DNA of 64,000 nucleotides from Fragilariopsis cylindrus CCMP1102. Its lineage: Eukaryota > Bacillariophyta > Bacillariophyceae > Bacillariales > Bacillariaceae. A model generated the notes under the pieces. The model was not told where the DNA came from. It saw nothing but the letters and a program-made list of their open reading frames with translations, and ran no database searches. The stretch covers positions 62,001-126,000 of the forward strand of contig FMBT01000325.1 in the NCBI GenBank assembly GCA_900095095.1. The letters are read 5' to 3'. The position numbers and the translations under genes are program-made. Positions 1-11,063 of the stretch are shown piece by piece (position 1 is the first letter of the stretch; every line of letters starts with the position of its first letter).

Positions 1-199
1 TAGTACCTCAATAATGTGGTGATTGTTTTATGAATGGGAGATCCGTTTTCTTGTTTGCTTCGCTTTATATTATTATTATTGGCCATTGTCGATGGACGAA
101 GGTTATTCCTTTATTGGAGAATTGTTTAATTTTTAAATGCGAAAAATGTTATGCGGTCTGTCATTCGTTTTCACTTTTTAATTTTACATCCTACTAACT

Positions 200-551
200 T
201 ACTTCCTCCAGCGAGCGCTAAACGCGCAGGGGGTTATCGGTTGAAAATTTGCACGTTATTAACACGCTATCACTCAAAAAACTAAATAATGCCCAAAAAA
301 TAACTAGCAGATACTAGTAAAACTATATATCATTCAACTGTGTGCAACTCTATCAATAAACAATATTTTTCAAAATTTGAAGACTCCATCTAGACTATTA
401 TTCTACACAGAACTCATATATCAACATCCATAAGGTTCTATATTTCCTGCTAAAATAGGCATCCTGATAGACTAAATTAGCATGTGTGAAATGCACGCAA
501 AAATTAACAAGCGATAGCCCCCTGCGCGTTTAGCGCTCGCTGGAGGAAGTA
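200..551. repeat. MITE-like element with about 35-bp terminal inverted repeats and TA target duplication
   Basis: The outer ends are inverted copies: the left begins CTTCCTCCAGCGAGCG at 202 and the right ends with its reverse complement at 549. The match runs about 35 bp with one T/C difference, then becomes imperfect inward. A TA dinucleotide flanks each end (200-201 and 550-551), fitting a TA target-site duplication as in Tc1/mariner and Stowaway-type elements. The roughly 348-bp interior is AT-rich with no open frame, so this is a non-autonomous element. The GC-rich ends contrast with the surrounding AT-rich DNA. I saw no second copy in the window. Confidence 0.75.
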
Positions 552-954
552 GTATTATTTTTAAGTCATTCAGTACATTGTAGTATAGTGCATAGGCATT
601 AGGCATACTATCACGTTGACAATACACAAAAATATGATATGGTAGCTAGATAGTAGCTAGATGGTATTTTGCCATTGAAACTATTTGTGATATTTGTATC
701 ATTGTAAGTCAAACCGAAGGGAATACTTTACTATTTACCTCGCCTGAAACAAGTCTGACATCAATCAAACCTACTCTACAACCTCGTCTATCCAATCAAC
801 CAATCCTCCTCTCAATCTATGACGAAAGAAAATATACCACTGATTTGTTCTTGATACGCCAACTAAATCTGCCAGTAGCAACAATACACATAGAAGCAAA
901 CAATGGTATTAATAAACTCGACAATTCAACATAATGACATCCTGATTTTGATAA

Positions 955-1148
955 GCCAACAATTTACAAGCAACACTTTACAAGCAACAAGCAACAATTT
1001 ACAAGCAACAATTTACAAGCAAGCATTTATCAGCAAGTATTTATTAGCAAAAATTTACAATTTACAATTTACAAGCAACAAGCAACAAGTAACAAGTAAC
1101 AAGCAACAAGCAACAAGCAACAAGCAACAAGCAACAAGCAACAACAAC
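955..1148. repeat. Degenerate CAAGCAA / CAATTTA satellite
   Basis: A short-period array built from ACAAGCA and ACAATTT blocks becomes nearly perfect (7-bp steps) between about 1074 and 1140. It opens long spurious frames on both strands, whose translations are only Gln/Thr/Asn repeats. I see no gene here. Confidence 0.8.
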
Positions 1149-1834
1149 AATTGTGGTGCTAATGATGGTGCTTATGGTGACAGTAATTATATCAGCAAAA
1201 AAGAATGACAATGCGTTCTTGTAATAATATAGGATTATTCTCTGATCTATGTAAACAATTTGACAATCATCAGTATTCAACAATAGTCAACATAAAATTA
1301 TCATATGATCAGTGATTAGATACATAGCTATATTTGGTGTACAAGTAGTACCTCACAGAAACCGAAGGTGATTGTCATTATTAATACAGTTTAAGCTGTT
1401 GATAACACCAACATGATTAAGCCTGTACAGTGTACTACTTCAATGCATTGAAACTTGATACTAGTACAAAAAACAATAACACAAGCAACACCATCTAATT
1501 GGAAGTGGAGTGTATTTGATGTAGAACAACTCTAATGTATTGCAACCATGACAATTCAATTTGAAATAATCACGTTCAACTCAACAACAAACAAACGGTT
1601 CCATTTTGAAATATGAATCAGATTACTAATATAAGCTGAAGATGATACTATCCAAATCGAACTGTCTACTAATAGAATATCGCACACAACGATAAAAACT
1701 AATCTAACGCCATTTAATCAGTGGTAGATGTTTCATATCGGTATATCTCAAATAAGCGGAAGCAGTATTTCATATGATGGTAGAATTGTATTTATAGGTA
1801 TAAAGTTGGGGGTGGGGTGTTTGAATAAGTTTGT
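1149..1834. other. Non-coding stretch downstream of the uL14 gene
   Basis: AT-rich sequence without a credible open frame, RNA gene or repeat. It would contain the 3' untranslated region and terminator of the minus-strand uL14 gene that ends at 1835. I see nothing else. Confidence 0.5.
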
Positions 1835-2266
1835 TTATAGAATTGATCCAGCATTGGATGCAATACGTGGCCATAGTTCGGCACATTCCTTTGCAACAGG
1901 TCCGGATACTGCAGAACCTTTCATTTCTCCCTTATTATTAACGATAACACCAGCACTATCTTCGAAATGAATAAATACACCTTCCTTTCTACGGAAAGAT
2001 TTTCTTTGTCGAACCACAATTCCAGGCATGACCTTCTTACGAAGTTCAGGCTTTCCCTTTTTCACTGAGCACATGACCATATCACCTGATCCGGCCTTAG
2101 GAAGACGATTCAATCGTCCACCGGTATTACATACGGCGATAATGTGAAGATTCTTCGCACCGGAGTTATCAGCGCAGTTAATAACAGCAGCGGTTGGAAG
2201 ACCGGCAGAGACTCTGTGCTTGATACCAGAGGCGTTGGCACGTCCACGAACTACTTTTTCACTCAT
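1835..2266 (-). CDS. RPL23: 60S ribosomal protein uL14 (L23)
   Basis: A 143-residue single-exon protein, the usual length for eukaryotic uL14. It has the N-terminal extension ending in [19 protein letters not shown], then the [14 protein letters not shown] segment, the basic [20 protein letters not shown] strand and [20 protein letters not shown]. These are hallmarks of the family that sits at the subunit interface of the large ribosomal subunit and contacts the sarcin-ricin region. The start ATG at 2266 gives [10 protein letters not shown], as expected for an uL14 leader. No intron or frame damage is visible. This is the most conserved gene in the window and a good anchor for species placement. 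Confidence 0.97.
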   Translation of the reverse strand: MSEKVVRGRANASGIKHRVSAGLPTAAVINCADNSGAKNLHIIAVCNTGGRLNRLPKAGSGDMVMCSVKKGKPELRKKVMPGIVVRQRKSFRRKEGVFIHFEDSAGVIVNNKGEMKGSAVSGPVAKECAELWPRIASNAGSIL

Positions 2267-3243
2267 TTTGACTGTATATTATATTATGAAAATAATCTAT
2301 TGTGTAATTGAAAGTAAAGGAAAGACGTCGTATTTTAAATGTGAGCAAATCAAAAGTATGGACAAGATTGACAAGAATAGGACAACAATCCAGAGTCAGT
2401 GTAGGATCCAACCGACTAATCGAGGTTGATTACACCGACTTTTATTTTACATCGGCATCATCTTGCCTACTACTACTACAAGCTTTTTCGTTACCTACCT
2501 AAATTGATTATTGTATGTATCTCTATCGTTAACGCTACAAAGGGATATTTTGATGATTTTATTCAAGGGTTTAAGTAATTTTCGTACGCTTTGTCATGAA
2601 AAGTAGAAAGGTAAGAGGTATTTTTCTTGTTTCGGTCGAGAACAGACGTTCATTCATTCGTGACCTTTTAAGCATGTCTGAGCGAACTTTTATAGAGTCG
2701 AGTGAGTCGGAGTCTCGGATTCGGAGTCTTGAACATGCAGGAGGTGATCGTAGATTGGATTGCTTAACCCTAACCTAACGTTTTGTTCTGTTTTGTTCAA
2801 GAAGACAACAAAGTTTCGAAGTGAAAGTTGTCCCTTCAACATTTCTGGCGCGAAGCAATGCTGATTTAACAAAGAGAGATTCTCTTACAGTAAAATGTAA
2901 AATAGCAAGCTCAATACTTTTACTTTGAACTGACCTTGTAATAGAAAACGGCACCACAGGAAACGGAGATGGTAATCACAGCCAATACAAGTTCAGAGTA
3001 TAGATACTGAATAATCTCCGAACTTGTTATACAGTAGTAACTGTAGTCCGGGGTATTTATACAGTTACATTTAATTTCTTGTGTGAATAAGAATAACAGA
3101 TTTTATTTAGCAAAATAAAAGATTAAAGAAAACAACGGGATCGCCCTACTGTTAGCACGCACCTCTGTCTTCGTTCCTGGTAACTTTTAAGTCAAAATTC
3201 GAGCATATTATTTTACAACATTAGTAATACCTTACATCTTATC
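2267..3243. other. Intergenic region between divergent genes
   Basis: About 980 nt separating the uL14 gene (minus) and the next plus-strand gene, so it must hold both promoters. A telomere-like tract CTTAACCCTAACCTAACG lies near 2764-2781, similar to the telo-box elements of plant translation-gene promoters. Short open frames here show no recognisable protein character. Confidence 0.4.
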
Positions 3244-5743
3244 ATGCCGCCTTCCAGGAAGAGAATATCAATCAAAGATGACATCGATAGCGATGACAGT
3301 GACAGTGACGATGATTTTCTTACTTCAACTCGCTTTACGACTAGGTCTACGAAACGAAAACCAGCTGGGGGAAGGAACGCTGATTGTCCTGATGCCAAAA
3401 GGAATAAGGCTAAGGAACTACTGGATTCCTTGCTCCAAGGTTCGAAGGAAAAAGTGAAACGTCAAGATCGGATTGATGTAATTCATAAACGCAATAGCGT
3501 ATTGCTGAACGAGGACGATATTAGTCCAAATAAGAAGATCAATGACAACAACAAATATTCATCGTCGAACAGCGGTGTGAACGGAAAACCAACGTCTTCC
3601 GCGGCGTCATTGCAACAAAATCAGACCAATAAAATCAATCACTATCACAATCGTCAGGCCAAAGATACTAAGGAGTCACAATTTTTTGGATCCCGAAATA
3701 CGTTGCAATTTTCACGTCTGATTTCTTCCAACGTACTATCGTCGGACGGGATGATCTCTTCCTCCTCCTCCCCCTCCTCACCATATTGGTCTAACTTCGA
3801 TGAAGCTCTTACGAATTTACGAATGATTCTTTTAAACGATCGACAACAGCAATCTGATACATCGTCTTTTAGGCTTCTCCGCGAGGAGCTCTTGCAATCG
3901 ACAGTGACTACTTCTCCTCGTGCATGTCGTTCGTACCTAAAGAAAGCACGTCTATGTGTGCAAAACGAACCAGAAAGGATACAATGTCTTCCCATCGATT
4001 TGCTGGGATGGTTGATAACAGTTGCTTGTGGTCCGATTGCAAGTACTATGAATACAAGAGATGAGATTCAAAATGATATTGCAAATAAACGGAAATTACC
4101 GGGAAACCTGCTACTATGGAATGAGGCCCAAACGGGTGCCTATCAGACTCTGTGTCAGCTCTGGTCTAAAGGAAATGGATATCCAGAAAAAGATTGTAAC
4201 TTATTCTCTGTTTCAGATCTGTCTATCTTTTTAAAACGGTGGTTTGGTCTAACGTTACCATCCGTCACGACGGATGAGAGAAAATGTATGAACAACGACA
4301 AGGCAAAAGAAAAAGGCGTTAAAGACACCAAGAATTCGTCGTCGTCGTTGGGAGTTGCGGCGTTTCCATTAGATGTAATTTCAATGAAAAACAACAAAGA
4401 AGATCCGATCAAGGTCCACATTAGGAATAATCGTACGGCATTGATTCGATTCTTACGACTTTGGGCTCTTGCCCTTCAACAACAGAATAACAGCAACGGC
4501 GAAACTGATGTACATATAATACGGCATGACTACGAGATGGGTCATGGCAAGAAATTTCGAGAAGATATTTCTGACGCTATTTTGGCCGTACTATGGGCTG
4601 GATTGGATCACGCCCTTGCTTCGAGTGAAACGTAAGTTTAAAAACTACAATATCATGCTACAAAATTGAAAGACGATCCTAAATGTGACAGACATCCAAC
4701 TATGATTTCGTTGAATTGGGTCGTCTGTTCATTTCTGTCCTTGAACTAACCTGATAGAATTGACATTGACTAACGTTTTCCAACACACATGGTAATTAAT
4801 TTCGTTACTTTTGTCCCGTTTCGTATGCGTTCATAATAACAACAGCGCTTCTTGTGACGTTAAGAGGTACATTCAAACAATTGTGGAGTGTCTTCTGGAT
4901 ATGGTCCGTCGAGATGATAATTTTAACGCATCATGTTACGATCAATGGCTGATTCACTTATCAGAAAGAATTTGTGATGTATGGTCAAAACAATTAGGAC
5001 GTGGTCAAAAGGGAACTGACGCGTACGAAGAACGTAGCGCCTGGATTCCTCTTTCCCAAACGGTAGATCTTCTTGTTTGTGATGATGACGCATCGTCATT
5101 GGTGGGTTTTCAATTGAAGCTATCTCACTGTATAATAAACCGAGCATTTCATGACGACAACCATAGCCTTAACAACAATGATGACTGGGTGTCACGTTTG
5201 GTTGACGAAGAGATGAAAACCTCGAAGGTTCCCACCGAGAATTGTTCTTCCCGGTCCTGGCAAGTCATAGCGTTAGCCTCTATCGGCTTGGCCAAGCTTG
5301 CAACTTTATTTCCTGAGGACGATGGTGCTAAATGTTACGCTTTGCTGGATATTTGCACAGTATGCTTCCATATTGCTGTTGTTGATTTACAGTTGAAAAT
5401 TCAACAACAACGTCGTCTGAAAGAAACTAGGGACAATGACGCAGACGATATAACAATGGATAACAGGAGCAGTAGAGAATATGAACATCTAGAAAGCTAT
5501 GCTCTACATGCCACCTTTGAACGATTGGAAAATATTAGCCAATGTCTTTCGGAAAAGACTCGGCAGCTTATCATGCAAAACATTTGCTTCCCTTGGGCCA
5601 GTCATATGGCGGAAAGCTTGCGAAACTATGCACGGTTACGAAAGGGTCCCTTCGCGCCTCCGGCTGGAAAAAATGCCATCGGTTCGAAGAAGCACCAGAC
5701 AACGCTTGAATCCTTCCTCTCCAACAAGAAACCTGTAACATAA
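3244..5743 (+). CDS. Nuclear protein with C-terminal PCNA-binding (PIP) box, two exons
   Basis: Exon 1 is 3244-4631, the intron 4632-4845 (GTAAGT to CAG, 214 nt) and exon 2 4846-5743. The splice rebuilds a Thr codon and keeps frame, giving 761 residues. The N-terminus is basic and acidic by turns (SDDSDSDDDF, then KRKP and KRNK nuclear-localisation-type clusters), followed by a Ser/Asn-rich linker. From about residue 190 the protein becomes ordered and mostly helical by composition. Its last residues contain QTTLESFL (747-754), an exact match to the canonical PIP box Q-x-x-[LIM]-x-x-F-[FL], preceded by KKH and followed by SNKK. Binding the sliding clamp PCNA at replication forks is therefore the best-supported role. 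I do not recognise the ordered region. A DNA-repair scaffold or SMC5/6-recruiting factor is possible but unproven. Confidence 0.8.
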
Positions 5744-6308
5744 ATAAGGTGTGTTGGCGCATTGGTACTATGAAAAAAAGAGGTCCATGCATTGTTTTGT
5801 CCCTAAAACAAGGTAGGAACTGTATGAACTTATGTTAGTTTCCACTGAAGACCTATAGTATAGTATGGATAGAGTATACAACTATAATAACTACAGATTG
5901 AAATAGTGGTAGTCAAATCTAATGTATTGACATTAGTTCCATTGGATGGTTCACAGCTGATAAATGGCACAGCTTGGAACTAGCAATACAGTTAGTACCT
6001 GTACCATTACAATGTAGGACTTTGAAACAATTTATATGAATTATAAATGTTTGTATTGTTATGTAGTTTGATCCTTTTTTCATATTTCCCCCATTTATAC
6101 AAAATGTACCTCTCCCCCGAATGCCAAATGAATGAATCACACTGATTTTGAACTCTGTGTGATGGTTTCTGATTTCTGACAAATCAAATTTTCTTCATAC
6201 CACCTCAAACAAAGATGTAGTTGAGGCAGGAACGGCACAGTAATAAATAATTACAAAAAAGACATACCGTAGAATACAACAAAACCAACAAATTCTTCTA
6301 TCTGAGCT
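5744..6308. other. Intergenic region, 565 nt
   Basis: AT-rich spacer between two plus-strand genes. It holds the 3' end of the PIP-box gene and the promoter of the next gene. I see no further gene, RNA or clear repeat. Confidence 0.4.
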
Positions 6309-8270
6309 ATGAGTGCTACTAGTGGTAAGCAGCTTCTAAAGCGTTGGGTCTTGTCTCAATCTATTCCATATCTGAAGCAGGGGAGCACAATAGCAATTCG
6401 ATCTCATTTACGTACCGATCTTCGTATAAGATCTCATTGGAGAGATGATGGACGACTGTCACTTGCACAACGCAGAATCATCGCTCCTCAGTGTTCCGAC
6501 GAAAACGGAGGCAACAGCGATGGTCATACTGATAGTGGTACATTCGCCCACATATTACTTTCGAGAAATGAAGACAAAATAACTTCCCTTGGACGCGCAG
6601 ACCCATACGTATCTATAGACATACTCGACAAACATAGAATAGAAGAGATCACACTAGGTGGTAGTGAATCCGACAACAATAATCCCGCGCCGAAGTTGCT
6701 GTCATCGTTACCACTGGATGATCAACAAGAAGAAGAAGAAGTCACCGGTGGAGACTGCGATGACGACGAGGAAACTTGTTGTCTTACGTTGGATGTTCCC
6801 GACAAGATTAATATCGAATGCGACCTAACACAAGGAGGATCAATTTTTATTGAAAGCAAAATCGAGGGAGATGTTCGGCTTAAAACGGCACAAGGGAATA
6901 TCTCTGTTTCGAAACTGAGAGGACATCATATCGAGTTAGAAACAGGGTCGACGGAAATGAAAGAAGAACAAGATGTAACTCCGTCGTTTATTTTCGTGTC
7001 GGAAACATTGGAGTGTCAGTCTCTCCGGCTATCAGTGCATAGACCGTCAATCGATAGGATCCGAGCTAAGCGCATTCATGCTAAAACCATGGAGATTCAA
7101 GTGGGAGGGTATGGTAGCAATGAAAACACAGTATCTATTCAAACTTCTGCTGCTTCTAACATCACTGCGACCAACGAAAAACTTGACGATGATGATACGG
7201 GAGCAATATGCGACATTAGCTCATTGTACATCATTGGAGACGCCAATGTCATCGTTCAACAACCGGCCATCGTTAATGGCGGTCAACGTCATCGACAGCG
7301 CCAGGCAGTTCGTATCAAATCGCATCACGGTCACCTTCACGTAGAAGCCACCGCTCCCAAACCTTCTGATACCAACGAAATTACTGGAGATATTCTACCA
7401 ATTGTTGATTTGGGTGGTGTTAACGGGAGTTGTGAGGTGTGGGTATCACAACCAAGTACCGACAACAGCACCATCAAAGATCCTGCTATTGTGACCGACG
7501 ATGACTGGACATCATGTCATATTCACTTTGACAGTATCGCACCCGATAGTGTCAACCCTGTTCATGCTGATGGGGGTAACATACATGTGACCGTAGATCG
7601 TAAGGTCGAATCGGATGTGAGACTTTTGTCTCCACCTTCCACTACCAACAGCAATGAGAAATCGTTACAGGTAGATATGGAAACATTGTTGTTAGAAGAC
7701 AATGACGATGGTAGTCTGGCGGACGAAGTTTCGCATATGCTACAAAACATTGAAGGTATCGCAGCGTCAGTAAGTGGGACGAAAATACCAAATAGTAGTG
7801 ATGGTAACAGCATTATTACTGATAGTAATCGAATAAAGATTCTGACAAATGCATTTACGGCACGAGAGCAAATTGATAAGGAAGGGCTTCAATACTGTGA
7901 ATTCGTTGATGGTTGGATCGAGAACACCAGTTTGGAACCAGACAGTCGCTTTGACCGTAAGCACCGAGGAGACCCAAGTGCCGATGGTGGTATTGGAGGA
8001 GGAAAAATACGGTTGGAGGGGGCACATAGTCAGGCTTTGTATGGATTTGATACGACAAGTAGTAGCAACTCGACCGAAACAGCGTCCAAATCTACATTTG
8101 CTCGCCCATTATTGGCAGTTTCTTCACCCGGGAAAATTATATTGGAGACACTGAGTTGGCTCGGAAATATCGCTCGTCGATATGGGCTTGATGACACTCG
8201 AAACGAAGACGACCTGGGCAGGCAGGCTACCAGACGGAAAAGGCTCGGAGAAAATACTACGAATCAATAA
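6309..8270 (+). CDS. FAM185A-like protein with DUF4097-type beta region
   Basis: A single-exon protein of 653 residues. The first 45 residues are rich in Arg/Lys and Ser without acids (KQLLKRWVLSQSIPYLKQG), like a mitochondrial presequence. After an acidic linker (about 140-155), residues 160-280 show regularly spaced beta-strand turns (INIECDLTQGGSIFIESKIEG, DVRLKTAQGNISVSKLRGHH) and continue with HGHLHVEATA and GGNIHVTVDRKVESDVRL. This repeating pattern resembles the DUF4097 adhesin-like beta solenoid of animal FAM185A, a predicted mitochondrial protein of unknown function. The match is one of pattern. The C-terminal 130 residues look diatom-specific. The start ATG is the first in the open frame, and there is no frame damage. 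Confidence 0.6.
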   Translation: MSATSGKQLLKRWVLSQSIPYLKQGSTIAIRSHLRTDLRIRSHWRDDGRLSLAQRRIIAPQCSDENGGNSDGHTDSGTFAHILLSRNEDKITSLGRADPYVSIDILDKHRIEEITLGGSESDNNNPAPKLLSSLPLDDQQEEEEVTGGDCDDDEETCCLTLDVPDKINIECDLTQGGSIFIESKIEGDVRLKTAQGNISVSKLRGHHIELETGSTEMKEEQDVTPSFIFVSETLECQSLRLSVHRPSIDRIRAKRIHAKTMEIQVGGYGSNENTVSIQTSAASNITATNEKLDDDDTGAICDISSLYIIGDANVIVQQPAIVNGGQRHRQRQAVRIKSHHGHLHVEATAPKPSDTNEITGDILPIVDLGGVNGSCEVWVSQPSTDNSTIKDPAIVTDDDWTSCHIHFDSIAPDSVNPVHADGGNIHVTVDRKVESDVRLLSPPSTTNSNEKSLQVDMETLLLEDNDDGSLADEVSHMLQNIEGIAASVSGTKIPNSSDGNSIITDSNRIKILTNAFTAREQIDKEGLQYCEFVDGWIENTSLEPDSRFDRKHRGDPSADGGIGGGKIRLEGAHSQALYGFDTTSSSNSTETASKSTFARPLLAVSSPGKIILETLSWLGNIARRYGLDDTRNEDDLGRQATRRKRLGENTTNQ

Positions 8271-9137
8271 AGGATTAAAATAAAACAATTGAACCACTTC
8301 AAAAAATAATTAGAATATACTATTTTCGTCAAAACGGTTATATAATCTTCGCATCGAATCATCGGCTCGCATATCCTGGATTTGATCATAAGCTTCCCCA
8401 TTTAAGCAAAAATATCATGGGATTTAAAATATATTTCGTCCAAAAGCTTTGTAATGAACTTCTAAGGGCCATATATTTCTATAGAAAGGATTTTCAACTA
8501 TTAGACTTGAAACATATGATGTTATTACAACATAAAATACAATTGATTACAAATTAAATGATACAGTTTTCCATAGAGTGCAATTGATTAAATATGATGA
8601 ATCTTCCATGAATGTACTGATGTCCTTATGTAGGTAAAGCTATTGATTGAAAATTTCCTGAGCATCTTTCGTTTGCTCTATTTTATATGCAAAGGATGCC
8701 AGATACTTCAATCTGCAACATACTCATATATATTCGTCTAGCGATGGGAAATCAAAGTTTATTATTAAAAGCAGATTAGTATTTCTCTCCAGGAAGGGAA
8801 TTTTACCAGCAACTTGAAATTACACTGTCTTGTCTTTCAGAGTTTCTACACTTTCTCATGTGTATTTAAAAAAAAAATTAAAAATTACAACTTTAAAAAA
8901 AATGAGACTGATTTACACTTCTGGCCTTGATCCGTTAACCTGCATTGATTTTTTTTTTTACTTACTTGAACACGTTACGCTTTTCTAATGAGAATGAATC
9001 TCGTCTTCGCTTCCTTTCTTCCTTCCATTCGGTGAACAACCGAAAACAGTCATTTCTTCTCTGCATATCTTTTCATACAACTGTCATAATTCTTTATACA
9101 ACCCGAACAAAATAAAGTCCAATCAAACATATTCACA
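8271..9137. other. Intergenic region with poly-A/poly-T runs
   Basis: About 870 nt, very AT-rich, with A and T homopolymers near 8868-8900 and 8949-8959 and a CT-rich stretch (9001-9040) shortly before the calreticulin start. It probably contains the calreticulin promoter. No open frame worth calling. Confidence 0.4.
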
Positions 9138-10670
9138 ATGAAATTCTCAGCCTCGGTCCTTATTGCTGCCACATGTGTCACTTCTGCATACGGTGAATTC
9201 TTTTTAACAGAAAATTTCAATGACGAGGTACGCTTTTAAAATCTTATTTTGTAACGACGCCGCGAAAGATGATGAGAAGACCCGACGTCTTTTTGGTTTT
9301 TTCAGATTTGTATTCTCACTTATTCTATATTTTTTCTGTTGACATATGATCCATTCGAATTTCTGTTCTGTCTCGTTTTGTTTTTGACTCGTGATGTAAT
9401 AATTATTATAATTATCTTCTCTTCACTAAACAATGATCTCTGTCGTCGTCGTCGTCGTCGTCGTGAATCGGAATTGAATGTCGCTTTTTTTTAGGGATGG
9501 ACAAGTCGATGGACGGAATCGTCTACATGGAAACCTAAAGGTGAAATGGGTGCATGGAAACATACCGCAGGAGAATGGTTTGGAGATGCTGACGACAAGG
9601 GTATTCAAACATCAGAGGACGCTCGATTTTACGGTCTTTCCGCGAAGCTTGACAAGCCATTTACCAGCAGCAGCGACAAACCCCTCGTCATCCAATACTC
9701 TGTAAAGCATGAACAAAATTTGGATTGTGGTGGTGCATACATCAAACTCCTACCTGAGGGAGATAAATTCGATGCGGCCGGCTTCGGAGGCGATACCCCA
9801 TATGCCGTTATGTTTGGACCTGACATTTGTGGAACCTCGAACAAGAAGACCCATGTTATTTTGAACGACCACGTTAAGGACGAAAACCTTCTCGTTAAGA
9901 AGGAAGTCAGTACCGAAACGGATGACTTAACACACCTTTATACATTAATCATTAAGCCCGACAATACATTCCAGGTTCTTATCGACAATAAGTCTGTTAG
10001 AGAAGGTCCGCTCGACGAGCATTTCGACTTTTTGGCCGAAAAAACCATTAAGGATCCTGACGCAAAGAAACCAGAGGATTGGGTCGATAACGCCAAAATG
10101 CTCGATCCTGAGGACACCAAGCCAGATGATTTTGACGACCAACCAGAAGAAATTGCCGATCCTGATGCTAAAAAACCAGATGACTGGGATGATGAAGACG
10201 ATGGTGACTGGGAGCCACCCATGATTGACAACCCAGATTTTTCGGGTGAATGGAAACAAAAGAAAATCGACAACCCAGACTACAAGGGTAAATGGGAACA
10301 TCCAATGATCGACAATCCAGATTATTCGTTCAACGAAGAGATGTACAAGGTATGCAAGAATGGATGTACACACGTTGGATTTGAAATCTGGCAAGTTAAG
10401 ACCGGAACACTCTTCGATGACATCATTGTTACGGACAGTCTCGAGGAGGCCGAGGAATATGCACAAAAAACATTTTTCGCAAAGAAGGATGGAGAGAAAA
10501 AGATGTACGATGAACACATGGAGAAAAAGAAGGCGGAGGATGAAGAAGCCATGGGTGATATGGAAGATGGTGGTGGTGACGACGACTACATGGGCGGCAT
10601 GGGTGACATGGGAGGTATGGGCGATATGGGAGATTTCGACATGGACGGTATGATGGGTGATGAATTTTAG
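9138..10670 (+). CDS. CALR: Calreticulin, ER calcium-binding chaperone, two exons
   Basis: Exon 1 is 9138-9227, the intron 9228-9494 (GTACGC to TAG, containing a TCG microsatellite) and exon 2 9495-10670, giving 421 residues. A signal peptide (KFSASVLIAATCVTSAYG) is followed by the lectin domain with KHEQNLDCGGAYIKLL and MFGPDICG, whose two Cys form the family's conserved disulfide. The P-domain has three type-A repeats (DPDAKKPEDW, DPEDTKPDDF, DPDAKKPDDW) and three type-B repeats (IDNPDFSGEW, IDNPDYKGKW, IDNPDY). The protein folds glycoproteins and stores calcium in the ER. The acidic C-terminal tail is replaced by a Gly/Met/Asp-rich tail ending MMGDEF, with no KDEL or HDEL. The phase-0 intron falls just after FNDE, inside the first lectin strand. 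Confidence 0.97.
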
Positions 10671-11063
10671 ATTTATCGAGTCCTTGGTATTTCTTTTTTC
10701 TTACCCAATGAAAGAATTAGAAAAATCATTTGGAATAGAATAATTTATGTGTCACGTCCAGCCATCGTAGTTTTATTGTAGAACCCTACTAGTCAGTGCC
10801 ATTGTATGATACAGGAAACATCACCTAATGTTCTTATTCTTAGCTATAAGTTTACAACAATTAGAAAATTGAATCATCTACTATAATGTTTAGATTAACC
10901 ATATACTATATATAGTCTGATAGCGAACTGAATATATATCGACTTGAATAAAACCAAAAATGCAGTTTAATTTAAATACAGTATCTATTGTTTTAATTAT
11001 CGAGGTAATATTGATAGACAGAGATGGAAGTTTTGCACAGAAATACATTATAGTATTTTTCAA
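10671..11063. other. Convergent intergenic spacer
   Basis: About 390 nt between the ends of the calreticulin gene (plus) and the minus-strand PDZ gene. It should contain both polyadenylation regions. Nothing else is visible. Confidence 0.4.

Noticed and set aside
903-1283. Open frames of 101 and 73 codons on opposite strands
   Set aside because: Both are translations of the CAAGCAA satellite, giving only Gln/Thr/Asn or Leu/Val/Ala/Cys runs.
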